A DNA stretch of 64,000 bases from Garicola koreensis. Its GTDB lineage: Bacteria; Actinomycetota; Actinomycetes; Actinomycetales; Micrococcaceae. The position numbers and the translations under genes are program-made. Below are positions 38,607 through 46,702 of the stretch, in pieces (position 1 is the stretch's first letter; each line of letters starts with the position of its first letter). Below the pieces are notes generated by a model, which saw nothing but the letters and a program-made list of their open reading frames with translations, ran no database searches and had not been told where the DNA came from. The DNA is taken from NCBI RefSeq assembly GCF_014195445.1, contig NZ_JACIBT010000001.1, positions 1,074,165 through 1,138,164 on the forward strand, given 5' to 3'.

Positions 38607-39967
38607 CGCTGCCTCCGGCTGCGGCGGAAGAGGCCGCCCTTGGAGGATCTGATCTGCTCAGCGGTGCGCTGCGATTCGGCATAGGTCGCCTCAGCAGCTG
38701 AGGCTCGGGGTCGAGGGACCTCAGACTGCTGCTCAGCCTTCGGCTCGGCAGTCGGCGGGGACTGATCCTCGGCATGGCTGAGCCAGTTCAGCCGCGGCGC
38801 GGATCCGGTCTTGGGTGCGGCCGGCACAGTGTCCACCGGGTCAGTTGTGGGCTCTGCGGACTCTGTTGCGGGTGTGGGTTCCGATGACGCTGCGGGTCCT
38901 GGTGCCGGAGTATGCTCTGCCGGCTCAGTTTCGGCAGCAGGTATCGCGTCGAACTGCGGCAGGTCGGCTGCATCCACCCCCGCACCGGGCTGCGAATCGG
39001 AGGCGGAGTCGGAGGCGGCGTCGTCCTGCGGCCAGGTCACCCGGTAGTGGTTGACGGCCGTGACGGGTTCGGCCGCACGCGCGTGTGGTTCGGGCGCCTG
39101 TGGCCCGGTGGGCTGGGGTGTCGGAGCTGCGGTTTCGGCGTCCGAGCTCGGTGCAGAGCCCGGTGCAGGGGCTGCCGGGGCAACCACTGAGTGCAGCTGT
39201 GTGCGCTGGGGCATCGGATCGGAGGCTCGCAGGCCGGTGGCAGCCTCTTCCGCGCTGAGGATCTCCCACGCTTCGGAGCCTTCGGGGGGATCGTAGAGGC
39301 CGTTGGGCTCGTCGCGGACCAGCTTGCCCTGGTGCAGCTGCACCACGCGGCGGCTCATCCGGTCGACGATCGGTCGGTCGTGGGTCGCCATGATGACCGT
39401 GGTGCCGGAGGCGTTGATCCAGCGCAGGATCTTCATGACCTCTTCGGAGGCGCGCGGATCGAGGTTTCCGGTGGGCTCGTCGGCCAGGATGATCGCCGGG
39501 GAGTTGACGATCGCCCGGGCGATGGCGGCACGCTGCTGTTCGCCGCCGGAAATCTCATGCGGGAAGCGCTTGGCCAGGTGATCGAGCTTGACCCGGGAGA
39601 GGATCTTCATCACCTGTTTGCGGATCGTGGACCTTGAGGCTCCGATGACGCGCATGGCGAAGGCGACGTTGTCATAGACCGTTTTGTCTGGAAGCAGCCG
39701 GAAATCCTGGAAGACCATGCCGATGCTGCGCCGGTACTCAGGCACCCGGCGTTCCAGCATGAGGCTCAGGTTCTGGCCGGCCACCGAGACTTTTCCCTGC
39801 TGCGGCAGGCTTTCGCGCAGCACCATGCGCAGCAGACTGGACTTTCCGGAGCCGGAGGCGCCGATGAGGAAGACGAAGTCTGCGCGGTTGAACTCGATGG
39901 AGATGTCACTCAGCGCCGGAGCGTCCGCATCGCCGTAGTGCCGGGTGACGTGCTCGAAGCGGATCAT
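38603..39967 (-). CDS. ftsE: Cell division ATPase FtsE with long C-terminal extension
   Basis: ABC-type ATPase that drives FtsX-dependent activation of peptidoglycan hydrolases. Walker A GASGSGKS is at 36-43, SGGEQQR at 140-146, and Walker B ILADEP at 160-165 before TGNLDP. The catalytic part ends near residue 229, the normal FtsE size. A further 225 residues follow, rich in Pro, Ala, Glu and Thr and probably disordered, closing with a basic FRRSRRQR. The tail may tether other divisome parts. Confidence 0.93.
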   Translation of the reverse strand: MIRFEHVTRHYGDADAPALSDISIEFNRADFVFLIGASGSGKSSLLRMVLRESLPQQGKVSVAGQNLSLMLERRVPEYRRSIGMVFQDFRLLPDKTVYDNVAFAMRVIGASRSTIRKQVMKILSRVKLDHLAKRFPHEISGGEQQRAAIARAIVNSPAIILADEPTGNLDPRASEEVMKILRWINASGTTVIMATHDRPIVDRMSRRVVQLHQGKLVRDEPNGLYDPPEGSEAWEILSAEEAATGLRASDPMPQRTQLHSVVAPAAPAPGSAPSSDAETAAPTPQPTGPQAPEPHARAAEPVTAVNHYRVTWPQDDAASDSASDSQPGAGVDAADLPQFDAIPAAETEPAEHTPAPGPAASSEPTPATESAEPTTDPVDTVPAAPKTGSAPRLNWLSHAEDQSPPTAEPKAEQQSEVPRPRASAAEATYAESQRTAEQIRSSKGGLFRRSRRQR

Positions 39968-39987
39968 GACAGGTGCGCCTTCAAGCT

Positions 39988-41100
39988 TTAGGAGTTTTCT
40001 GAGTCTTGGGCCCGCCAGCGGATCCCGGCTTCGATGAACCCGTCGAGGTCACCGTCGAGCACGCTGGAGGCGTTGCCGACTTCGTGGTGGGTCCGCAGGT
40101 CCTTGACCATTTGGTAGGGGTGGAGCACATAGGAGCGGATCTGATCACCCCAGCTGGCCTTGATGTTGCCGGCGAGCTCCTTCTTCTCAGCGGCCTCCTC
40201 TTCCTTCTTCTGCAGCAGCAGGCGGGATTCGAGCACCCGCATGGCGGCCGCACGGTTTTGAATCTGAGACTTCTCATTCTGCATCGCCACTACGATTCCG
40301 GTGGGCATGTGGGTGATGCGCACCGCAGAGTCGGTGGTGTTCACGCTCTGCCCGCCCGGACCGGAGGAGCGGTAGACGTCGATCTTCAGGTCGTTCTCGT
40401 CGATGTCGATGCTCTCGGTGCCCTCCAGCAGCGGGATGACTTCCACGGCGGCGAAGCCGGTCTGGCGGCGCCCTTGGTTGTCGAAGGGGCTGATGCGCAC
40501 CAGGCGGTGGGTGCCGGCCTCAACGGAGAGGGTGCCGAAGGCGTAGGGCGCTTTGATTTCGAAGGTCGCTGACTTCACACCGGCCTCTTCGGCGTAGGAG
40601 GTGTCGAGGACTTTGACCTCCCATTGGCGGGAGGCGGCCCATCGGGTGTACATCCGCAGCAGCATCTCGGCGAAGTCTGCCGCATCCACGCCTCCGGCAC
40701 CGGCACGGATGGTCACCACGGCGTCGAGCTCGTCGTATTCGCCGGACATCAGGGTGACGATCTCCAGGGATTCCAGCGCCCTGCGCAGTGAGACCAGCTC
40801 ATCGGAGGCTTCTTTTCGGACGTCGTCGTCGTCCTCCTCCGCTGCCATCTGGGCCATGACTTCGGCGTCGTCGATGCGCTGCTCAAGTGTGGTGATCCGC
40901 TCCAGCTGGGCCTGCTTGTGGCTGAGCTGGCTGGTGACGCGCTGGGCGTTGGCCTGGTCGTCCCAGAGATCGGGCGCAGCCGCACGCTCTTCGAGGTCTG
41001 CGACCTCTTCACGCAGCGCCTGAACGTCGATCACCTCGGTGATGCGCCGCAGGGTGTCGCGTACCTCGGCGATTTCGGCAGGAAAGTCTGTGTCAGCCAT
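39988..41100 (-). CDS. prfB: Peptide chain release factor 2
   Basis: Terminates translation at UGA and UAA. At 370 aa it has the stop-codon-reading tripeptide SPF (204-206), which defines RF2, and the catalytic GGQ (249-251) in [17 protein letters not shown]. The frame is continuous: no in-frame UGA near codon 26, so the autoregulatory frameshift of E. coli prfB is absent. It lies upstream of ftsE on the same strand with a 20-base gap. Confidence 0.96.
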   Translation of the reverse strand: MADTDFPAEIAEVRDTLRRITEVIDVQALREEVADLEERAAAPDLWDDQANAQRVTSQLSHKQAQLERITTLEQRIDDAEVMAQMAAEEDDDDVRKEASDELVSLRRALESLEIVTLMSGEYDELDAVVTIRAGAGGVDAADFAEMLLRMYTRWAASRQWEVKVLDTSYAEEAGVKSATFEIKAPYAFGTLSVEAGTHRLVRISPFDNQGRRQTGFAAVEVIPLLEGTESIDIDENDLKIDVYRSSGPGGQSVNTTDSAVRITHMPTGIVVAMQNEKSQIQNRAAAMRVLESRLLLQKKEEEAAEKKELAGNIKASWGDQIRSYVLHPYQMVKDLRTHHEVGNASSVLDGDLDGFIEAGIRWRAQDSENS

Positions 41101-41144
41101 AACGTATCTACACTACCGCCCACGGCTGTCGTCTCCTGTCAGGC

Positions 41145-41582
41145 TCAGCGATGGACGGTCACTCGGGCGTGGGAGGCGCCGGTGACTTCGACCTCAGCCG
41201 GCAGCACCCAGGAGAGCACCGGCAGCTGGGCGGTGGCAGCCAGCTCGACATGAACCGTCTGACCCGTCGGTGAGGCCCAGGCCCGGCTCACGGTGAGATT
41301 GTCGTGCCGACTGTGGGCCTGGGAGGTCTGCAGATGATCTTCGACTGCTTCGGTGACCTGTGCGGACTGCGCCTGGGGCAGTCCACTGGGTCCGATGCCG
41401 CTGCTCTGGGCAGTGTGGGCCGCAGCTGAGGCGGCACCATCAGCTTCGGCGACAAGTTTGCGAGCGCTGAGGTTCACGGTGGTGGCCCCGAGGATCACGG
41501 CACTGAGCATCAGCACCACGGCCAGCACTCCGAGGATCAGCACGCTGGTCTGCCCGGATTCATCGTCACGATCTTCAGTCAC
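41145..41582 (-). CDS. TadE-like (Rv3654c-type) secretion/pilus protein
   Basis: The 145-aa protein has one N-terminal helix preceded by DESGQTSVLILGVLAVVL, resembling the Rv3654c family found last in actinobacterial tad loci. The remainder is a beta-rich outer domain. GTG start, 3 bases after the stop of the preceding TadE-like gene. Probably a minor pseudopilin; its role in the pilus is inferred from context. Confidence 0.78.
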   Translation of the reverse strand: MTEDRDDESGQTSVLILGVLAVVLMLSAVILGATTVNLSARKLVAEADGAASAAAHTAQSSGIGPSGLPQAQSAQVTEAVEDHLQTSQAHSRHDNLTVSRAWASPTGQTVHVELAATAQLPVLSWVLPAEVEVTGASHARVTVHR

Positions 41583-41585
41583 CGC

Positions 41586-42038
41586 TCACTCTCCCAGCAC
41601 CTGGGTGGAGCTGGCCGATACGGTGACCAACCGGTGCTGCAGCCCGGCGACCTCAGGGATCAGCGGGACCGGGACGCGAATCTCCACCGTGTAGCCGACC
41701 AGGGCGCCCTCTGCCTCGCAGCCGGGTGAACATTGCCTGCTGATCTGCGCACGGTCGGCGCCGATGCCGAAGTCTGCCAGGGCGGCGGTGACGGCCGCTT
41801 CGCTTCGGGCGGCACGCTCACCGGGGTCGGCGTCGCCGGTGGTGTGCATTTTGGCAGCCTGGTCGGCGGCGCCGACGGCGGCATAGGAGGAGGCTTGAAC
41901 CTCCGCCACGGCCAGCAGAAACCACACGGCCGGAAGCAGCAGCAACAGTCCCAGGGCCAGAAACTCGATGACGGCTGACCCCTCCTCGTCGCTGATTGTG
42001 GGGCGCTGCCCCAGGGGAGCTGGTTCAGTCGAACTCAT
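41586..42038 (-). CDS. TadE-like minor pilin
   Basis: About 150 aa. A prepilin-like EEGSAVIEFLALG leads into a hydrophobic helix (about 24-45), then a soluble domain with a Cys pair (SRQCSPGCEAEG). It overlaps the preceding TadE gene by about 14 bases if started at this ATG; an upstream in-frame GTG (42050) is the alternative. It corresponds in position to a mycobacterial tad-locus minor pilin. Confidence 0.78.
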   Translation of the reverse strand: MSSTEPAPLGQRPTISDEEGSAVIEFLALGLLLLLPAVWFLLAVAEVQASSYAAVGAADQAAKMHTTGDADPGERAARSEAAVTAALADFGIGADRAQISRQCSPGCEAEGALVGYTVEIRVPVPLIPEVAGLQHRLVTVSASSTQVLGE

Positions 42039-42411
42039 AGGCGCTTCCACTGACCTCTAAGTCGCCGACTCCTGCGAACAGGCCCAGCAGCGGATACTGG
42101 GCTCGCACCGTGATGCGCAGAGTCTGCCCCTGGGCTGACTCGGAGTAGTCGTATGTGACATTTTCTGCGTAGCGGCCGGAGACTGAGCTGCTGATCAGTT
42201 CGCGGGTGCGGTCCAGTCCGTCGTCGGCGGTGCGGTCGTGCAGCGCACCGAAGCGAGCACCTGTGGATGCGGCGTCGATGAGCGTGTTGCGCACGTGGAC
42301 CATCCCGGCGATCTGCACCACGACCAAGCAGAGCCCCAGCAGCAGGGCCGAGATCATGGTGAACTCTGCGGTGGCCGAGCCGCGCTCTTCACCGAACCTG
42401 CCGCGGTTCAC
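42025..42411 (-). CDS. TadE-like minor pilin (Rv3655c position)
   Basis: The 128-aa protein has the pseudopilin motif RGSATAEFTM before a hydrophobic helix (about 15-37) and a globular C-terminal domain. GTG start overlaps the stop of the small Flp-position gene by 4 bases (GTGA). Belongs to the same operon. Confidence 0.8.
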   Translation of the reverse strand: MNRGRFGEERGSATAEFTMISALLLGLCLVVVQIAGMVHVRNTLIDAASTGARFGALHDRTADDGLDRTRELISSSVSGRYAENVTYDYSESAQGQTLRITVRAQYPLLGLFAGVGDLEVSGSAYEFD

Positions 42412-42581
42412 CGGCTGACTTGGTCGATCGCCTGGTTGAACAGGCCTTCCAGCGCCGGCGTGGCCAGAGCCAGCAGGGCTGCGACGAGCACCGCAGACAT
42501 CAGGGTGATCATCACCCAGCCGGGAACATCTCCCCGGTCTTCGCCGTGCAGCCGAGCGAGGTGTTCGCTGATGCGTTTCAT
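42408..42581 (-). CDS. Flp-position small pilin-like protein (57 aa)
   Basis: Hydrophilic basic N-terminus (MKRISEHLARLHGEDRGDVP), then a helix (GWVMITLMSAVLVAALLALA) and a short amphipathic tail. It occupies the slot where mycobacteria carry the Flp pilin Rv3656c, between tadC and the TadE genes. It does not show the G-x4-E-Y processing motif of Flp prepilins, so cleavage and assembly as the main pilin are uncertain. An AGAGGA ribosome site lies just upstream. Confidence 0.72.
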   Translation of the reverse strand: MKRISEHLARLHGEDRGDVPGWVMITLMSAVLVAALLALATPALEGLFNQAIDQVSR

Positions 42582-42603
42582 GATTTTCCTCTCGTGGGGT
42601 GGG

Positions 42604-43530
42604 TCAGAGTCCTATGGAGAGCAGAGACAGTCCGGGGAAGAGCGCGAAGACCACCGTGGTGGGGAGAATTCCGAAGACCACCGGCGCGAGCATGCTGATT
42701 TCGCGTCGTCCAGCAGTCTCCATGAGGTCACGTTTGGAGAGTTCGCGAACGTCGGCGGCCTGGGCGCGCAGCACTTCCGCCAAGGGCGTGCCGCGCTCGA
42801 CAGCAACGGCGACACCTTCAAGGAATCTGCCGATCTGTGGGACCCCGAGGCGGGAGTCCAGCCCGCGCAGGGCTGAGGTGAAGGGCACTCCCGCTTGGGT
42901 CCTGCGCATCAGGCCGTTGAGCTCGGTGGAGAGCTCGCCGCGGGCCGCACGGCTGATGCGCTCGAACGCCCCCGGTGCGGTGTCTCCGGCGCTGACGGCC
43001 AGAGCCAGCATCTCAGCGACTGTGGGAAACTCAGCGAGCATGCGGGCACGGCGTCTTCGGATGCGTGCCGAGAGCGCCTGGTCGCGCAGCCCGACTCCCA
43101 AGACGGTGGCGGCCGATACCGCGATGAGCGCGAAGAACCAGTGTGAGCGGCCCGACGCTGCAGCTGCGACGACCCCGACGACGGCGAGTGCCGCCGCACC
43201 AGCCGCGCACCCCAGCTGCTGCAGTCGGTAGTCCGTGACGCTCAGCGAAAGGTCCGCCTCGTCCAGCCGACGCTGGAGGTGTCCGGGATCCATGCTGAAC
43301 CGGTCCAATTGCCTCAGCGCCATATTGAGAGCGGGGGCGAAGATCTGTGCCGCGCCTCCGAGGACGGGTGCTTTGGACAGCTCGGCGCTCGGCGCAGCTG
43401 ACTGCACATACGGGGCCAGACGCTCCGCCATGCGAGGCTTATTGAGCACCGGCAGCCCGAATATGCTCAGCAGCAGGCCCGCGCCGATGCCCAGGCCACC
43501 GGCTGACGCCCAGATCAGCTCACCGGTCAT
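42604..43530 (-). CDS. tadC: Type II secretion F-family protein (TadC)
   Basis: Inner-membrane platform protein of the Tad/Flp system, 308 aa. It has an N-terminal helix, a cytoplasmic GSPII_F domain (EMLALAVSAGDTAPGAFERISR... and VAVERGTPLAEVLRAQA) and C-terminal helices. The ATG chosen overlaps the tadB stop (ATGA). Upstream in-frame codons lie wholly inside tadB and are ignored. Confidence 0.87.
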   Translation of the reverse strand: MTGELIWASAGGLGIGAGLLLSIFGLPVLNKPRMAERLAPYVQSAAPSAELSKAPVLGGAAQIFAPALNMALRQLDRFSMDPGHLQRRLDEADLSLSVTDYRLQQLGCAAGAAALAVVGVVAAAASGRSHWFFALIAVSAATVLGVGLRDQALSARIRRRRARMLAEFPTVAEMLALAVSAGDTAPGAFERISRAARGELSTELNGLMRRTQAGVPFTSALRGLDSRLGVPQIGRFLEGVAVAVERGTPLAEVLRAQAADVRELSKRDLMETAGRREISMLAPVVFGILPTTVVFALFPGLSLLSIGL

Positions 43531-44393
43531 GCCAGCACCCGCTCTTCCTTCGGCAGCACTCCGATGCGCAGCATCACCCGGTAGCAGAGCACCGAGACCA
43601 CCAGTCCTCCGGCCAGAACAGCCATACCCGCTGCTCCACGGTAGGACTCGGCGGCCCCCGGCTGGGTGGCCAGCAGCAGCACGACGATCCACGGTGCGGC
43701 CACGGCTAGCCGAGCCCCGCTGATGGTCCACGATTGGCGAGCCTGCAGCTCGCTGCGGGTCCGGGCATTCTCACGAAGCACCTCGGCCAGGCTGCCCAGG
43801 AGCCGGCCGAGGTCAGTGCCGCCCAATTCGCGAGTGATCTGCAGAGCCATGATGATTCGATCCGCCACAGGGTCAGCGAGCCGACTCTTCAGTCGCTCCA
43901 GCGCCGCGTCGAAGGGCATCCCAGCGCGCCAGTCCCGGCCGAACTCAGCGAAGGGTTGCCGAAGCGCCTCTGGACCGGTGCGGGACAGTTCCATGAGACC
44001 TTCGGGCAGGGCGAGGCCTGAACGGATCGCAGAGCGCAGGTGGTCCACGGCATCGGGCCAGACTTCACTGAGCACCGCACGTCGTCGTCGTGCCTGCCAG
44101 CTCAGAATCGCCCACGGGACCACAGATGCGAAGAGGGCGAAGCATATTGCGACAGGAACGGCCTGGGTCACGGCGAAGACGATGGGAAAGGTGATGACCG
44201 CGCAGGCAAGAACGGCGATGAGGGGCGCTGATGTCGGCAGCCGCTGGTGGCCGGCCTCATCCAGCAGCCGGCGCAGTCGCCCGGTCCGGGTGCTCGTCTT
44301 CACCCGTGGCCGACGTGGAGTGAACGAGCTGAGTGTCACCAGCAGGCCCAGCCCCAGCCCGAGCCCTGCGACGACAGCATACAGATAGCTCAT
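43527..44393 (-). CDS. tadB: Type II secretion F-family protein (TadB)
   Basis: Companion platform protein, 288 aa. Helices lie at the N-terminus (about 3-20) and about 60-95, the GSPII_F domain covers about 115-235 (AIRSGLALPEGLMELSR..., ELGGTDLGRLLGSLAEVLREN), and helices close the C-terminus. Start directly abuts the tadA stop. Confidence 0.87.
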   Translation of the reverse strand: MSYLYAVVAGLGLGLGLLVTLSSFTPRRPRVKTSTRTGRLRRLLDEAGHQRLPTSAPLIAVLACAVITFPIVFAVTQAVPVAICFALFASVVPWAILSWQARRRRAVLSEVWPDAVDHLRSAIRSGLALPEGLMELSRTGPEALRQPFAEFGRDWRAGMPFDAALERLKSRLADPVADRIIMALQITRELGGTDLGRLLGSLAEVLRENARTRSELQARQSWTISGARLAVAAPWIVVLLLATQPGAAESYRGAAGMAVLAGGLVVSVLCYRVMLRIGVLPKEERVLA

Positions 44394-45668
44394 CTAGCTG
44401 CCCTCGTGCAGCAGTTCGCGGGCACGGTCGTCGAGCAGCGGGTGCTCGAAGACGGCGGCCGGGTTCGGACGCAGCCTGCCACCGTCGTGGGAGAAGAGCC
44501 GTGTGGTCTCGATCGTGTCTGCTTCCACACGGGTGCCGACACCAAGAACCTCCTGGACATAGCGCCCCGCCGGAGTGCGCACGCAGTGGACCACCAGGTC
44601 GATGCAGGACGCCACAGTCGGCAGGATGAAGCTTCGGGAGATGTTTTCTCCCGCCATCAGCGGCAGAGTGCAGATCTTGGTCAGCGCATCGGATGCCGAG
44701 TTGGCGTGCAGGCTGCACATCCCGGGAAGGCCGCTGTTGAGAGCGACGAGCATATCCAAGCTCTCGGCCTCGCGGACTTCTCCGACGATGAGACGGTCAG
44801 GCCGCATCCGCAGCGCCTCCTTCACCAGCCGCCGCAGCGGTATCTCACCCTCACCCTCCAGGTTCGGCTGTCTGCACTGCATACCGACCACGTCGCGCAG
44901 GTGAACCTGCAGCTCAAAGATCTCTTCGACGGTGACCACACGTTCACGCGGTCCGACGGAGCCGCTGAGCGCATTCAGCAGAGTCGTCTTTCCGGCACCA
45001 GTGGCTCCAGACACGAGCACGTTCAACCCCGCTGCCACGCAGTGGCCCAGGAAATCAGCTGCTCCTGGGGTCAAGGAGCCCACTCCCACTAGGTCTTCCA
45101 ACGTCGAAGCCCTGGTGATGAACTTTCTGATGTTCACCGCCCAGTGCTGCTTGGTGATATCGGGAATGACGACGTGGAGCCGAGAACCGTCGGGCAGCGC
45201 GGCGTCGACAAAAGGTGAGGAGAGATCGAGTCTGCGTCCGGACGATTTCAGCATTCGTTCCACCAGGTCCGATACGCGCCGACCGGACAGTGTCACCGAC
45301 GTCAGCTCTGGGCGCCCCCGGCGCTCGATAAAAATCTGGCTCGGATCGTTCCACCAAATTTCGGAGACTTCGCTGTCCTCCAACAGCGGCTGGAGTTCGC
45401 CGTACCCGGCTACGGCGTTGACCACATACCTGGAGGCAGCTTCCAAATCCCCCAGCAGCGGCAGGGACGAGACGAGGGACCTGCGGTCATAGTCTGCGAT
45501 GACAGTGTCGGCAATGGTCCTGACGGCGGCGCCGTCCTCTGCGGGATCTATACCTTGGGCGCGCACAGTCTCGCGCACCTCGTCCTCGACGACGGTCAAA
45601 GCTTCGGTACGCGGCCTTTCGCCGGAATGTGTCATGTGATCGCCGCGGGACGCTGCTGAAGGTCTCAC
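44394..45668 (-). CDS. tadA: Tad secretion ATPase TadA/CpaF
   Basis: Hexameric ATPase powering Flp pilus assembly, about 424 aa. Walker A is GATGAGKTTLL, with the Asp/His box regions VTVEEIFELQVHL and RMRPDRLIVGEVREAE typical of secretion ATPases. Several starts are possible. GTG at 45668 is used because TAGAGT (45677-45682) lies 8 bases upstream; ATG 45635 would remove 11 residues. The TadZ/ssd gene that precedes tadA in mycobacteria is absent and a prepilin peptidase is not in the window. Confidence 0.88.
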   Translation of the reverse strand: MRPSAASRGDHMTHSGERPRTEALTVVEDEVRETVRAQGIDPAEDGAAVRTIADTVIADYDRRSLVSSLPLLGDLEAASRYVVNAVAGYGELQPLLEDSEVSEIWWNDPSQIFIERRGRPELTSVTLSGRRVSDLVERMLKSSGRRLDLSSPFVDAALPDGSRLHVVIPDITKQHWAVNIRKFITRASTLEDLVGVGSLTPGAADFLGHCVAAGLNVLVSGATGAGKTTLLNALSGSVGPRERVVTVEEIFELQVHLRDVVGMQCRQPNLEGEGEIPLRRLVKEALRMRPDRLIVGEVREAESLDMLVALNSGLPGMCSLHANSASDALTKICTLPLMAGENISRSFILPTVASCIDLVVHCVRTPAGRYVQEVLGVGTRVEADTIETTRLFSHDGGRLRPNPAAVFEHPLLDDRARELLHEGS

Positions 45669-45676
45669 AGTTTCAC

Positions 45677-45682
45677 ACTCTA
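45677..45682 (-). promoter_or_regulatory. -10 element of the tad operon
   Basis: TAGAGT on the minus strand, 8 bases before the GTG at 45668. About 30 bases upstream begins the left 80-bp repeat, which may act in its control. Confidence 0.42.
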
Positions 45683-45710
45683 GCGACATGGAATGTATTC
45701 GGGTAGACCC

Positions 45711-45790
45711 TGTCGACGATCTGTGGATAGGGATCTTATCCACAGGATCCCCTGCCTGTGGGGGACGTTTGATCGTGTTTGATATACGCT
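45711..45790 (+). repeat. 80-bp direct repeat, left copy (with inverted DnaA-box-like pair)
   Basis: Aligned without gaps to the right copy at 47766-47845, with 69 of 80 identical. Two blocks are best conserved. One is the inverted repeat CTGTGGATA...TATCCACAG (arms 45721-45729 and 45737-45745), which contains a perfect DnaA-box sequence TTATCCACA at 45736-45744. The other is a 31-base 3' block with GTTTGAT repeated at a 10-base period (45767, 45777). A 14-base stretch between them has diverged. The copies flank the AbiE-like gene pair. Confidence 0.88.
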
Positions 45791-45928
45791 AACCCCCTGC
45801 TGCACTGGCCCTGGTGACTGGACTGACCTAATTATCGAAGCTGCCGTGCGCGTCAGCGGCAGTATCTGACAGGTCTGGGTCCAGGCGTCGCCTACGGGGG
45901 GAGGTCTCCTGGCCGCTTGCTGAAATGT

Positions 45929-46702
45929 TCAGCGCACGTGCTTGGCGATGAGGCCCGCCAAGCGCATCCGATCCAGAGAAGCAGGCAACTCGAAGCCTGT
46001 CCTCTGGCGAGGCAGCTGTTCGCCCAGCTTCTGCAGAATCCTCGCGGCAGCCCTCCGAAATCCCCTCTGGGGGTCGTTCAGGGACCATGAGGTCTTCGGA
46101 TGCTCCTGCCGGATCTCGAGCAGAGAATGCAGATCAGCCAGATCTTTCGCGGCTCGACGATTGTTCCAGCTGTGTGCCTTGAGGATCACCGCTGTCTCCG
46201 GATCGGGGATCATGGTCCGGTAGCGGATCGTCCGGCCGCCGATCAGCTCAGCGGTGACATCCAAGACCAAAGGGGACTGATTCATCGCGAAGCTCAGCTC
46301 GGGCAGCGTGTCGACCTCTCCGACCCCCGGTACTGCTTGAGACCGAACCCCTGGAGCAGGTCCGCTGCGCGGCAGCAGCAGATTGATCTCGACTCGCTCG
46401 CCGCCCTCCAACGTCCGGGAGAAAAGATTGCCCTTCTCCTTCGTGAACTTCTGCTTCATCAGACTGTGCACGACGGGCCCGACGACTTCGACGTTGCCGA
46501 TCGCGGCATCGGCGTCGAGGGTGGATCGAGGGACCACCTGAGCCGTGGGATAGACGTGCAGCAACAGGCGCACCATGTGGCCGCCCACAATCCGGAATTC
46601 CTCGCGTTCGTTCACCGCCTGGGACACTGCGTACTGGCCGCGGTACCACAGATCATCGGCTCTGTTCATCGCGTGAACTCTGATCTCGACGACCTCGCTC
46701 AT
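45929..46702 (-). CDS. AbiEii-like nucleotidyltransferase toxin
   Basis: The 257-aa protein has hallmarks of the AbiEii/AbiGii (DUF1814-type) nucleotidyltransferases: VGGHMVRLLL (Gly40-Gly41), the metal-binding RSTLDADAAI (Asp63, Asp65), and the C-terminal KAHSWNNRRAAKDLADLHSLL with Lys175, Arg182/183, Lys186 and Asp190. Known members transfer nucleotides to RNA targets and stop growth, often as a phage defence. Its ATG overlaps the stop of the upstream HTH gene (ATGA), the usual antitoxin-toxin layout. A weak CTGCCG/CGGCAG hairpin (45841-45862) lies downstream. Confidence 0.75.
   Translation of the reverse strand: MSEVVEIRVHAMNRADDLWYRGQYAVSQAVNEREEFRIVGGHMVRLLLHVYPTAQVVPRSTLDADAAIGNVEVVGPVVHSLMKQKFTKEKGNLFSRTLEGGERVEINLLLPRSGPAPGVRSQAVPGVGEVDTLPELSFAMNQSPLVLDVTAELIGGRTIRYRTMIPDPETAVILKAHSWNNRRAAKDLADLHSLLEIRQEHPKTSWSLNDPQRGFRRAAARILQKLGEQLPRQRTGFELPASLDRMRLAGLIAKHVR

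Noticed and set aside
41000..41100. Programmed frameshift in prfB
   Set aside because: The reading frame is continuous through the N-terminus with no in-frame TGA, so the E. coli-type mechanism is absent.
45711..45790. Chromosomal replication origin because of DnaA-box-like sequences
   Set aside because: Only one perfect box and one near-box occur per copy, and dnaA, dnaN and gyrase genes are not nearby. A control site is more likely.
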